NCBI GenBank assembly: GCA_023423895.1
Contig: JAFAER010000104.1
Span: 1 to 31,208, forward strand
DNA: 31,208 bases
Direction: 5' to 3'
Source: Pseudomonadota bacterium
Lineage (GTDB): Bacteria > Myxococcota_A > Polyangia > Polyangiales > Polyangiaceae
The position numbers and the translations under genes were made by a program. A model generated the notes under the pieces. The model searched no databases and was not told the DNA's origin. It saw only the letters and a program-made list of their open reading frames with translations. The first letter of the stretch is position 1; each line of letters opens with the position of its first letter. This document shows, one piece after another, positions 8,225 through 17,379 of the stretch.

Positions 8225-9195
8225 GTGCCGGTCTCTCCGATGGCCTTGAGAAAGTGGTCGAACTGCTCGGGCGTCTCGATCGTGAACGTGAAGCCGGAGT
8301 TCTTCGTGCTCTCGCTTCCCCACGGCGATACATGGATCACTGGCTCGAGGCGGTCGCGAATGGTCTTCTCGGCCTCGGGCGACTGATCCACCGTGTAGAC
8401 CTTCAGGTACTTCTTCTTCAGGGCGATCCTCATCCGGCCGAGCGGCGAGGATGCGTAGATCGAATCGAATTGCCGACGCTGCGGGCTGCCCTCGATCCGC
8501 TTTCGGAAGATGTCGACGGCCCTTCGCGCGAACGGGAAGGACACCTTCGTCAGAGCCTCGTCCCAAGACGAGCTCTCCACCGCTGCCCGGTTGCTCCGGC
8601 GTACGTAGACATCATCTACGCCCGGCAGCGGGAACCGCTGGTCGATCGAAATCAGCGTGTCCCCGCGATGTTCGACGGCCGAGATCGCGAACGCAGAAAC
8701 GGGCACGCCGAACTTCGACAGCCATTCGGCAGCGAGGATGACTTCTGGGTCGAAGCTCTCGGCGACCAGGACTACCTCGGGATCACGTAGCTCGAATGCG
8801 TCGTCATCGAGCAGCGAGCGGAGCTCCTCCGCGTCTTCGTCGTCCTTCCCCCCAAGAGCATGCCGAAACCTTGCGGCATCCCACTTGGCGACCATTGCCG
8901 CGTACGAGAGCGCCTGTAGGAGCTGGAGTCGATCGCGGTGGCGCTTCAGCTCGAACACGACGGGAGTTCCGTCCCGACTTATGGCGAGGAGGTCAATCCG
9001 GTCACGGCAGGAGTCATGCGGCACGATCTCCGAGCCGACGAAGAAGAGCTCCTCGAACCCGAGCTCGCTCACGAAGGCGTCCCAGGAGCGCACGATGGCC
9101 TCCTGAAGATGCGCACGCTCGAGGATCTTCGACTGGTTCAGTGTCGTCGATGAAACCGGAACGAGCGTCTTCGCCGACGGGTCGACCTTGAGCAT
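8221..9195 (-). CDS. PD-(D/E)XK nuclease-like protein embedded in BREX operon
   Basis: This 324-aa protein has an N-terminal domain with a textbook PD-(D/E)XK nuclease signature: RIDLLAISRDGTPVVFELKR (D68, E82, K84), followed by QLLQALSYAAMVAKWD, whose Q and Y match the extra conserved residues of NucS/Holliday-resolvase-like members. A likely helix with E32 precedes it. The C-terminal half (about 200-324) is basic, then forms a separate domain of unknown role, with an internal segment SSPLGRMRIALKKKYLKVY. It begins 3 bp after the brxD stop and overlaps brxHI by ATGA, so it is co-translated with BREX genes. It is not one of the eight canonical type 6 genes. I infer a DNA-cleaving accessory. 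Whether it acts as a restriction effector or as a repair factor is not known. Confidence 0.8.
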   Translation of the reverse strand: MLKVDPSAKTLVPVSSTTLNQSKILERAHLQEAIVRSWDAFVSELGFEELFFVGSEIVPHDSCRDRIDLLAISRDGTPVVFELKRHRDRLQLLQALSYAAMVAKWDAARFRHALGGKDDEDAEELRSLLDDDAFELRDPEVVLVAESFDPEVILAAEWLSKFGVPVSAFAISAVEHRGDTLISIDQRFPLPGVDDVYVRRSNRAAVESSSWDEALTKVSFPFARRAVDIFRKRIEGSPQRRQFDSIYASSPLGRMRIALKKKYLKVYTVDQSPEAEKTIRDRLEPVIHVSPWGSESTKNSGFTFTIETPEQFDHFLKAIGETGT

Positions 9196-9198
9196 CGG

Positions 9199-10509
9199 CT
9201 AGAACTCCACGGACGTGACGTCGTAGCCCTTCTCGTCGTCAGCCTCGGGCTCGTATTCGTAGGGCTTCTTGCCCTCGGCCGCTCGCTTCTCTTCGACGGT
9301 CGGCTCGGGGCTCGGCAGATCCGCGTCGGGGTTCTCGTCGACGCTGTCGAAGAGGGTCACGAGGCGCCTCAGAAACTGCCGCGGCACCACGCCAACGTCG
9401 CCGCGGAACCCCTTCGTCACCTCGGCGACGAGGCCCGTGATCCGCTCGGGAGTCACCTTCTGGGCGACACGGTTCGGATCGCCCGTCGGATAAAGGTCGC
9501 GGAGGCGAAGCCCGACGTCCTTGAGGCGGGCCTCGTTGAAGGGCTTCAGTTCGAGCTGCGGCTGCCGCATCGTAGTGAGCCCGCCCTCAGTTAGAAACTG
9601 GATGCGATCGTGCAGCGGCTGAAGCCCCGCGACGCCGCGCCGGGTGTCGAAGAACTCGGGGGTCCCCGTGAAGACCCAGAGGAGCCCCTTGTACCGATCC
9701 GCCATATCGATGATCTGGCGGATGCCGTTCAGCGACTTTCCGCGGACGTCGGTACGCATCCGCAGGATCGTCTCGGCCTCGTCGACGACGATGACAAGCC
9801 CCTTGTATCCGGCGGCTTTCACGACCTCCAGGATCCCGTGGAGGTAGTCCATCGCTGCGGTGCTCGTGATCTCGCCCTTGATGCCGGCCGCCTTCTTCTC
9901 GGCGGCCCCGACGTTCGCGCTACCCGAGAGCCACGACATCAGCGCGCCGGCCTCGCGCACCTTGCCCGCCTGCTTCAGCTTGAAGACCTCGCGGAGCACG
10001 CGGGCGAGGTCCTCGGGCGCCTTGCCGCCCGTCAGGCGCGCGATCTCTTCCTCGATGCGCTTCTGAACCTGCGCGTCGAAGTCGGGGGCGTTCTCGTCGG
10101 CGCCACCGTCGATGAGCGCGCTCTCGACCTTGGCGATCCAGCGATCGATGATGTCGCCGAGCGCGCCACGGGAGCAGGAGCTGGTCCCGAGCTCCTGGAC
10201 GACGCGACGATAGAGATCGTCGAACTTGTGCAGGTGGAAGTCGTTGTCCGAGACAACGACGAAGCTCGTCGCAAATCCCTTCGCTTGGGCATCGAGCAGC
10301 GTGAGGCGGGCCATGAAGGTCTTGCCGCACCCGTAGCCGCCGCGGAGGAACTTGAAGACGCCCTCGCCCGAGCTGGCGAGGCCTAGGAGGCGGCCGACCT
10401 CGGCCCGCTGGCGCTCGATCCCGACAGCGAAGGCTTCAAGGCCACGTTCGGGGACCACGCCCGAGCGAAGGCGCTCGAAGATGTGCTCGCGATCTTTCTG
10501 GCTCGTCAT
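9199..10509 (-). CDS. brxD: BrxD, P-loop ATPase of BREX
   Basis: This is a 436-aa ATP-binding protein of the BREX BrxD family. Walker A is GGYGCGKT (57-64). Walker B is GLVIVVDEAETIL (about 237-249). A sensor-type segment, LLWVFTGTPEFFDT, follows around 276-289. The C-terminus is acidic, ending DEKGYDVTSVEF. BrxD is found in BREX types 2 and 6 next to pglZ and the BrxHI helicase. It is an AAA+-like ATPase whose precise role is unknown. The start at 10509 overlaps the pglZ TGA by four bases (ATGA). The longer in-frame extension upstream runs inside pglZ and has no coding character. Confidence 0.88.
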   Translation of the reverse strand: MTSQKDREHIFERLRSGVVPERGLEAFAVGIERQRAEVGRLLGLASSGEGVFKFLRGGYGCGKTFMARLTLLDAQAKGFATSFVVVSDNDFHLHKFDDLYRRVVQELGTSSCSRGALGDIIDRWIAKVESALIDGGADENAPDFDAQVQKRIEEEIARLTGGKAPEDLARVLREVFKLKQAGKVREAGALMSWLSGSANVGAAEKKAAGIKGEITSTAAMDYLHGILEVVKAAGYKGLVIVVDEAETILRMRTDVRGKSLNGIRQIIDMADRYKGLLWVFTGTPEFFDTRRGVAGLQPLHDRIQFLTEGGLTTMRQPQLELKPFNEARLKDVGLRLRDLYPTGDPNRVAQKVTPERITGLVAEVTKGFRGDVGVVPRQFLRRLVTLFDSVDENPDADLPSPEPTVEEKRAAEGKKPYEYEPEADDEKGYDVTSVEF

Positions 10510-13382
10510 CGGCTTCCCTCTTTGACCCAGCGCTTCCCTGCGTCCCCCGGCTCCGTCTTCACGATGAACGGGAGCTTCGTCAGGTGAAGCTCCCAGTCGA
10601 CCGAGAAGCGCCGGGTGGCACGCGGTGATCCGAGGATCTTGGTCACCTCGGTCTCGGTGATCACCCCGTGCTTCTCGATGTGGAGGAAGACCTTCCGGAT
10701 GGCTTCGTCCGCGATCGTGTCCGCCCACGACAGCGGGGTCGTCGTCGGCGGCGGCACGGACGGCGCCTTCGCGCTCGCTTGCCCGCTCACCGAGTACCAC
10801 TCCTCAGGCTTCGCGCTTCGGACCTTCTCGATGTTGTCCGGGTGGTGAACCTCGAGGCGAACGCGATCGTCCGACGGGCCCTCGAGCGCGAAGTACACCT
10901 CGGTCCAGGCGTCGCCGACGGGTAGAGCGAAGTGGCTGCCCTTCAGCACCCCGGGCTTCGCCACGTCCTTGATCACGACGCGGACGCCTTCGCGCTCCGG
11001 AATCCGGATCGCCAGGTTTACGGCGGGCGCGGCGGCGAAGCCCAGGCTGGTCGTCGTCCCCTTGGGGAACACGACGCGTACCTTCAGCTGATGCAGCCCG
11101 AGGACGTCCGGCTTGGGCTCCACCTCGACGGCGTACTCGGCGAGGCTCGCGCTCTCGACGCGCTTCCGGCTCACGGTGAGCACGGGGATGATCCGCTCCT
11201 GGGGGCTGTTGCCACCATGAACGAAGGTGGCCCCTGCGTTCCCCGTCGAGAAGACGGCTGTGTCCTCCCGGAAGAGGAGGTAGCCCTTCAGGCCCTCGTA
11301 CCCGAGCGCGGAGAGCGCCACGTTGACCATCCCGGCCTCGGCGCGGGGGTACTCGTCGAGCACGTGGCGACGCTGCCGGCCGTCTCGCTCGTCGTACGCG
11401 CGGATCTCCGTCGTCTCGTCCTGGAGCAAGAACCCGTGGTCGGCGGTGAAGACGAAGTGCTTCACGCCGGCGAGCTGGAGGTGGTGCCAGGCCGCCTTGA
11501 TTTGACGCAGCGTCGACTCGAAGGTCGGAACGCCGACGTTCGCCTCCCCGGCATCGTCGATCTCCTTCGAGTGGACGACGATGAGCGAATGGGCCTTGAC
11601 GTCTTTGGTCAGCGCGGCCGTGTTCGCCTCGCAGACGTCGGCGAGCTTCCGTTCGAGCGCGGGCTTTCCAGCGCTGCGCACGCCCATCGCGCGCGAGCGA
11701 TCTTCAGGTCTGCGGACGGTGAACTCCCCGGTCTTGAAGCCCTGGAAGACACCGGCGACCGCGAGCTTGTCGCCCTGGGCGACCGGGGCGAGCACGTTCA
11801 TGCCGACCGCGGTGATCGTCGGGAGCTCGGCGAGCCTCGGTTTCAGGTCGACCACCGTGCCGATCCCCTTCAGCTCCTCGATCAGCTCGGTCGCCATCTC
11901 GTAGCGGAACGCGTCGATCAAGAAGACAGCCACCTTCTCGCTGTGGAGAGTGAGCGGGTGAACGACCTGCTCGAAGAGCGTCCGCTGCTGCATCGACGCG
12001 GGCGGCAAGAACCCGTGCTCCTTGCAGAGAGAGGCGAAGTCGCGCGCCAGCGCGTCCGCCCATGCCCGATGGGCCCGACGGAGGGCCGTCGCGACCTCTC
12101 GAAGCGCTCCGTAGTGCGGGAGCCGGGAGTCGAGGAGCGCGAGCCGTCGCTGCTCGAAGCGGCGGTGCGCGCGATCGACCTCGAACGCGCCCGCCGAGTA
12201 CAGCTCGGCCGCGTGTTCGAGGCTCCTCGCGCCCTCGAAGGGCCGCGGGTGGCGCGCGAGCGTCTCGCCGAACTCCGCGGCCTCCGCGACGAGGGTCCAT
12301 GCCCAGCGGCGAAGCTGATCGCGCTGGAGCCAGTACGATTTGTCTCCTTGGCGCGCATCACATCGCGACTTTGCCGTCGACCAATCGCCTCGTTCGAGCG
12401 CCTCGACGGCTCCCTTGAGGACGCGGTTCTCTTCTTCGCGGAACGTATCGATGTGCCCGAGGTCCTCGGGCGTCATCACGCCGAGCTCCTCCGAGAGAAA
12501 CCCCTCGACCTCGTCCGCGATGCGGGCGTAGGCGTCGCCGCCCTCACGACGAATCGCCGCGACGAGGTCCGAGCTCGCCTTGACGAGCGGCGCCGAGAGG
12601 CTCTTGAGCCGAGCGAGAGAAGCAAGGTGGGGTGGCCGCTGCAGGTCGTGGACGTACTCGACGCAGAGGATCCACGCGGCGAGCGCGGAGAGCGTGCGCT
12701 CCAGCGCGTCCTTGGCGCTTTCGCGTCCGAATCTCTCGACCCAGGCGGCATCCATTCCGACGAGCTTGTGAATGTAGCTCTGGAGGATCGTCTCCTCCTC
12801 GCGGCCGGCCACACGAAGCGCGAGAGCGGAGGTCGCCGGCTGAACGAGCGCCTCAGCGAGCAGCTTGGCACCAAGCTCGTCGAGCATGGCGGAGAGACCG
12901 AAGCTGTTCTGCGAGACCGCCGACGCGAGCCAGCTGTCCGCCTGCTCCAGGGTCGGATGCGTACCGATGAAGCTCTCGACGTCGGCAGGAGCGACGCGGC
13001 CCGTGGCGGCCTCGCGGACCAGCGTGTCGAGGCTCTTCCGAAAGCGGACGCCCGGCTCGTAGAGCTCGAGGAGCGGCGTCTTGCGGATCGTCTCCTCGTT
13101 GAAACCCGGCATGTGGATGAGCAGCGGCTGCTTGTCGAGCGCGCTGCCGAAGTCCTCCAGCTTGAAGAGCAGGTCGAGGAAGCTGCCGCGGAAGGCGATG
13201 ACGGGGAACGGGTACTCTCCGGTGTCGCGCCTCGTCACAAGCTCGTCGACGAGGCGGGTGTAGGTCGCGTCCCTGTCGAGCCAGATGACGATGCCCTGGC
13301 GGCGAACCTCGCCGAGGACCTCCTGCTCGACGGCGGCGGAGACTGGGCCACGCGTTGTCGGCGCCGAAGCGACCTCAGTCAT
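10506..13382 (-). CDS. pglZ: PglZ, alkaline-phosphatase-superfamily BREX protein
   Basis: This 958-aa protein carries the PglZ core of the alkaline phosphatase superfamily. A metal-binding aspartate lies in VAVFLIDAFRYEMATELIEE (about 484-503), a threonine-rich loop PTITAVGMN follows, and HFVFTADHGFLL (about 642-653) holds the Asp-His metal ligands. The N-terminal 450 residues are long helices with little recognisable similarity. PglZ is one of the two signature BREX genes and is required for defence, and its homologues bind or hydrolyse phosphate esters. I chose the ATG at 13382 because it has a strong GGAGGAG ribosome binding site inside the end of pglX. An alternative ATG at 13403 would add seven residues (MPTRRSP). 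Confidence 0.92.
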   Translation of the reverse strand: MTEVASAPTTRGPVSAAVEQEVLGEVRRQGIVIWLDRDATYTRLVDELVTRRDTGEYPFPVIAFRGSFLDLLFKLEDFGSALDKQPLLIHMPGFNEETIRKTPLLELYEPGVRFRKSLDTLVREAATGRVAPADVESFIGTHPTLEQADSWLASAVSQNSFGLSAMLDELGAKLLAEALVQPATSALALRVAGREEETILQSYIHKLVGMDAAWVERFGRESAKDALERTLSALAAWILCVEYVHDLQRPPHLASLARLKSLSAPLVKASSDLVAAIRREGGDAYARIADEVEGFLSEELGVMTPEDLGHIDTFREEENRVLKGAVEALERGDWSTAKSRCDARQGDKSYWLQRDQLRRWAWTLVAEAAEFGETLARHPRPFEGARSLEHAAELYSAGAFEVDRAHRRFEQRRLALLDSRLPHYGALREVATALRRAHRAWADALARDFASLCKEHGFLPPASMQQRTLFEQVVHPLTLHSEKVAVFLIDAFRYEMATELIEELKGIGTVVDLKPRLAELPTITAVGMNVLAPVAQGDKLAVAGVFQGFKTGEFTVRRPEDRSRAMGVRSAGKPALERKLADVCEANTAALTKDVKAHSLIVVHSKEIDDAGEANVGVPTFESTLRQIKAAWHHLQLAGVKHFVFTADHGFLLQDETTEIRAYDERDGRQRRHVLDEYPRAEAGMVNVALSALGYEGLKGYLLFREDTAVFSTGNAGATFVHGGNSPQERIIPVLTVSRKRVESASLAEYAVEVEPKPDVLGLHQLKVRVVFPKGTTTSLGFAAAPAVNLAIRIPEREGVRVVIKDVAKPGVLKGSHFALPVGDAWTEVYFALEGPSDDRVRLEVHHPDNIEKVRSAKPEEWYSVSGQASAKAPSVPPPTTTPLSWADTIADEAIRKVFLHIEKHGVITETEVTKILGSPRATRRFSVDWELHLTKLPFIVKTEPGDAGKRWVKEGSR

Positions 13383-16300
13383 CGGACTCCTCCGCGTCGG
13401 CATCCTCCCCCTGCTCGAACAGCGGGGCTACTTCTTCCTCTTCGGCCTTCGCGTTCTTCTTCTCGCGCCGCTTCAGCTCCTTCGCGAGGATCTCCGCGGC
13501 CTCGCGCTCGTGCTCCGCGAGGAACTTCGCGCGGGCCTCGTCCGAGCCGGGCTCGTCGATCATGAAGTCGGACCGGATCTCTTCCCGGAGGCGCAGCTCC
13601 CAAGTGTACGCCTTCGCCGGGTGAAGCTCCCAGAAGCACTTGTGGGCGACGGCGAGCGACGGATCGTCGTGGCACTTATTCCGCACGCGGGTCGGGAAGT
13701 AGCGAGCCGCGAGATGGGACCAGTCGTAATCCTTCTTGCCCTGCGCGTTCGCGAGCTCCTTCCACCACTTCTTGGGGTCCTTCCATTGGGGCTCGAGGAG
13801 CGGCCAGAGGGCGGCGCTGTTCACCATCACGCCGTCGTCGAGGTCCATCGCGTAGCGAGCGTCGACCTCGCGGTTCGTCGTTCTTTCGTCGGGCGGGGGC
13901 GGGCCCTTCTCGGCGATCTCGGTGACCTTCGCGATGAAGTCGTTCAACTCTTCGAGGAGCTTCTGAACCTCGGTGAAGCGCTTCTCGGCTTTGCCCTTGT
14001 TCGTGCCCGACGCCTTGGCTGTGCGTAGGTCATCGAGCTCACCTTCGAGGCGTCGCCTGGTGGGCACCAGGTGGTCGGCGAGGAGGACGTTGAGCGTGTC
14101 GTCGGCCCAGCGATGGATCGAGATGAAGGCCACGAAGCTCTTCTTCGCGGACGAGAGTGGGAAGTAGATGGGGCGGTTCTCGTAGAGCTTCTTGTGAAAG
14201 TCGAAAAAGGACTTGCGCAGGTAGCTACGAAGATCGTCGCCAACCGCAACGCCATACTCCGTCCATCTATCGCCGATGGGCCTGCAAGCCAGAAGTTCCA
14301 GACTGTCCGCGCCTTCGCATGAAACGAAGAGCAGCCCATGCGCCAGAGCGGAAGAGGGAGCCGCGTCGAGTACGCCCTCACCGCGCGCGCTGAAGCGTCC
14401 GATCGCAACCCCGACGGCGAGCGAGACGAAGGCCTCCGGTGACGGTTCGTCGTACGTTGGCTCGTACGGCGGAAGCGGGACGCCCTCGGGACGATCGACT
14501 GCCCGTTGTGCCCACGCCTGAGCATACCGCCACGCCGAGGGCCCAGGACTGCGAAACTCGACAGACGACTCGCGCGACGCTTCATGGGCCGCAAACGCAT
14601 TTTCCAGGATTTCACAAATGCGTGGGGAGCCATCTACTGGAAGAATTGGGAGTCTGTTCACGTCCCCCACCTCAAAGTGAACGCCCGGATTTAGCGACTC
14701 AAGCACCTGACGAGAAGTTCCGCTGTTCATAAGGCACAGCACTGCAGCAATGTCTTTCTCCTCCGGATAGACGGAGGAGCCCATGTTGCTGATGATGCTC
14801 GGATAGCGGTGCACGCGCGCATTGAAAGTGGCGCCGATATTGGTGAACGCTACGCCAATGCGAAAATAGAGGTGCCTACTCGGCGTGCCGTTCCCTCCAC
14901 CTTTGGATCCAAAAGCCTCGTACATAACGCGCTTTTCAAGACCGCACTGGGCCCAACGAACGACATCGTCAAGCGGTTCAACCCAGACGCGACCGGCTGC
15001 GCCCTTGACATAGGGAGCCCAAGTCAGCTCGTGCTCTACAAGTTTATCGCGCGTGCGAGCGAGTTGATGGCCTGCCGCCAGCTCATACGGTCGCCTCAGA
15101 TACCGCGCGTTGTCGGACGTCTGCATTCCCGCGCGAACGGGCGCCATTTGCCCCAGTTTTGGAGCCCTCGCGTACCTCGCGATAAACGCCTGACTCCACC
15201 AATAGACGATCGGCTCGCCGTCGATAACCTCGAAGCCACGAGGGTCGAATTCATACCGACCGCGCTGCGCGAGGATAGCCGCGCGCTTCAAGTCCGTTCG
15301 ATCGGGTCCCCAGAACTTCTCGCCGGGCGCAGTGGGCTGGAGCGCAATAGAACCACACGCCGCTCGGGGAGCGTTACGCACGACCGCCATCGACACACTA
15401 ATGAGCTGGGACGTTGGCATCGACTCGAAGGCGCCCTTGTCCAGATCGCCGACAGTCCGCAAATCGACCGCATGGCAGAGGTATTGACGAAGCTGAGCGA
15501 ACTGGCCGAGGAACATCCACGCGCGCATGGCGATGATGGCCGATAGGCCACTTGCCCGCGTCAGTTCGAGCGATCGCTCCAAGAAGGCCGTACAAAGGTC
15601 GGCTTTCCCTCGAGGGTATGTCTTTCCAACGTATCCAAAGGCATTCGTCTTCGAGAGCCCCTGATACGGCGGGTTCCCGACGACGAGGTCGTAGGAGCCC
15701 TCCTTCGCCATCCGCACGAAGCGGACCCCCGTCGCGAGCTGCTCCCCGTCGATTCGCAGCCCCAAGTCCTCCGACTTCGAATGTTTTGCGAGGAACTGCT
15801 CCAGCTTGTCGAGAATGCTCGACTTCGCCTCACCAACCGAGAGCCTTACGTGCTGCGCCCGGAAGCCGCCGAAGAGATCGCCCTGCCCGTGCGTGCGCTC
15901 GAACTCCAATTCGACGGCCTTGATCGCGTCTTCAACGGCGGCATCGACCTTCAGGAGTGTGCCGAGGTGGTCCACGCCCGCGAGGGCCGAAAGGAGCTTG
16001 TTCGTTAGCTCCTCGGGGATGCCGACCTCGTTCTTGAGGTCGTTCCGAAGCGCAACGACCGCAGGGTCGTCGGCCGGAAGTTTCCCGAGCTCAAGGGCCG
16101 GTGCTACGAGGTTCACGCGCTTCGGGCGTGCAGTCCTCACGACGGTCTTCGCCTTCAAGAAGAGCCCAGCCGCCGCGATCTGGATCGCCCGCGGGTCGAT
16201 GTCGATCCCGTGGAGGTTGTTCTCCAGGATCGACTCGGCGATCTCCTTGTCCGTCACCATCGTCCCGAGGTGCCGAGCCTCCTCGCGGTAGAGGGCGACG

Positions 16301-17379
16301 AGCAGATCGAACGCGATCACGAGGAAGTGGCCGCTGCCGCAGGCGGGGTCGAGGAGCTTGATCGCTCGAACTGACTGGGGCGCCTTGTCGACCGCGTCGT
16401 CCGGGATCGGCTGGGGCACGTAGTACTTCCAGTGCTCCTCCAGCTCGCCCTCGATCGGCATGAGCACATCGAGAGCAACCTCGCCGTCCTCGCGCTTCTT
16501 CCGCCACTCGGCGCGACGCTGCTCGAGAGCAGGCAAGACCCTGTCGGCGTCCGGCGTCCATCCGCGCTTCTTGCACATGGCCAGCCACATGACGCCGAGG
16601 CTGTTCTGGAGCAACCACTCGACGATGTAGCGGTCGGTGAACATCTGCGTCTTCGACGCGATCTCGTGGGGCTCGATCTTGCCCCCATCGAGCGCCTTGG
16701 CGTCGAGCGCATCACGCTCGAAATCATTCCAGAACTGGTAGACCCACCCAAGCGTCGTGTCGTCCGTCCAGGCGGTCACCAGCTCCGGTACATCGAGCCG
16801 CTCGACGACATCACGGAGCGTGGCCGGCGGGATCGGAAAAAGCTTCGTGAGGCCGACCTCGCCGAAGAGGCCGGGCAGATCGCTCGCCAGCTCGTCGAAG
16901 AGGAGCTGAAGGAGCGTCGCGTAGCCCTCCGTCTCGTCGCCCGTCAGCCCGGGGCTGAACTCCCGGAGCTCGCGGTAGCCCTTGCTGTTCCACCCGCCCG
17001 TGAGCACGGCAGGCCTCGAGAGCCCCTGCGCTTCGAGTTGGCGGAGCAGGACGAGCCGGTTGATGAGCGTCGCCGCGGCTTCCTTCTCCGCTTGGAGGAG
17101 CAGGCGGTCCTTCGCGGCCTTCAGCTCGATCTTGTTCTTCGGCTTCGTCGCTCGAGCACGCTCGTCGATCCACCCCTCTACGCGCTCACGGCGCCTGCGG
17201 TGCACCTCGTCGAGCCCGGCGTCGGCGATCGGCACCGAGAGGCGGTATTGCCGCTCCGCCTCGTCGTGGATGGCCCGGAGCAAGCGAGCGCGAAGACCCT
17301 TCTCCGGATCTTGCTGGGTCCCGCGAATCGTCTCGGCGAGGAGTCTCTTGGCTTCGGAGGTAAGCGGCATGACGTTCAC
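13375..17379 (-). CDS. pglX: PglX, BREX adenine DNA methyltransferase
   Basis: This 1334-aa N6-adenine methyltransferase marks host DNA and gives BREX its sequence specificity. SAM-binding motif I is LLDPACGSGHFLV (342-354), followed by HGIDIDPRAIQIAA (about 390-403), and the catalytic motif is NPPY (569-572). Residues about 575-1060 should contain the target-recognition domain, and a charged helical tail ends in EESDD. The start is a GTG at 17379 overlapping the brxC stop as GTGA. An ATG three codons later (17370) is an equally possible start, as the ribosome binding site is weak. The codons between about 15660 and 14200 are less GC-biased than those on either side, which suggests exchange of the recognition domain. 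No frameshift or homopolymer switch is seen. Confidence 0.95.
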   Translation of the reverse strand: MNVMPLTSEAKRLLAETIRGTQQDPEKGLRARLLRAIHDEAERQYRLSVPIADAGLDEVHRRRRERVEGWIDERARATKPKNKIELKAAKDRLLLQAEKEAAATLINRLVLLRQLEAQGLSRPAVLTGGWNSKGYRELREFSPGLTGDETEGYATLLQLLFDELASDLPGLFGEVGLTKLFPIPPATLRDVVERLDVPELVTAWTDDTTLGWVYQFWNDFERDALDAKALDGGKIEPHEIASKTQMFTDRYIVEWLLQNSLGVMWLAMCKKRGWTPDADRVLPALEQRRAEWRKKREDGEVALDVLMPIEGELEEHWKYYVPQPIPDDAVDKAPQSVRAIKLLDPACGSGHFLVIAFDLLVALYREEARHLGTMVTDKEIAESILENNLHGIDIDPRAIQIAAAGLFLKAKTVVRTARPKRVNLVAPALELGKLPADDPAVVALRNDLKNEVGIPEELTNKLLSALAGVDHLGTLLKVDAAVEDAIKAVELEFERTHGQGDLFGGFRAQHVRLSVGEAKSSILDKLEQFLAKHSKSEDLGLRIDGEQLATGVRFVRMAKEGSYDLVVGNPPYQGLSKTNAFGYVGKTYPRGKADLCTAFLERSLELTRASGLSAIIAMRAWMFLGQFAQLRQYLCHAVDLRTVGDLDKGAFESMPTSQLISVSMAVVRNAPRAACGSIALQPTAPGEKFWGPDRTDLKRAAILAQRGRYEFDPRGFEVIDGEPIVYWWSQAFIARYARAPKLGQMAPVRAGMQTSDNARYLRRPYELAAGHQLARTRDKLVEHELTWAPYVKGAAGRVWVEPLDDVVRWAQCGLEKRVMYEAFGSKGGGNGTPSRHLYFRIGVAFTNIGATFNARVHRYPSIISNMGSSVYPEEKDIAAVLCLMNSGTSRQVLESLNPGVHFEVGDVNRLPILPVDGSPRICEILENAFAAHEASRESSVEFRSPGPSAWRYAQAWAQRAVDRPEGVPLPPYEPTYDEPSPEAFVSLAVGVAIGRFSARGEGVLDAAPSSALAHGLLFVSCEGADSLELLACRPIGDRWTEYGVAVGDDLRSYLRKSFFDFHKKLYENRPIYFPLSSAKKSFVAFISIHRWADDTLNVLLADHLVPTRRRLEGELDDLRTAKASGTNKGKAEKRFTEVQKLLEELNDFIAKVTEIAEKGPPPPDERTTNREVDARYAMDLDDGVMVNSAALWPLLEPQWKDPKKWWKELANAQGKKDYDWSHLAARYFPTRVRNKCHDDPSLAVAHKCFWELHPAKAYTWELRLREEIRSDFMIDEPGSDEARAKFLAEHEREAAEILAKELKRREKKNAKAEEEEVAPLFEQGEDADAEESDD

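Noticed and set aside
8225..8566. N-terminal extension of the BrxHI frame up to 8566
   Set aside because: It overlaps the nuclease gene, reads Arg/Pro-rich without motifs, and the ATG at 8224 is coupled by ATGA and begins the conserved helicase sequence.
10510..10800. N-terminal extension of the BrxD frame up to 10800
   Set aside because: It lies inside pglZ in another frame with non-coding-like composition. The ATGA at the pglZ stop gives the natural start.
10932..13565. Very long open plus-strand frame (877 aa) opposite pglZ
   Set aside because: Its product is Leu/Glu/Arg/Val-rich without any domain and it mirrors the codon structure of pglZ, which has clear family motifs. Such antisense frames are expected in GC-rich DNA.
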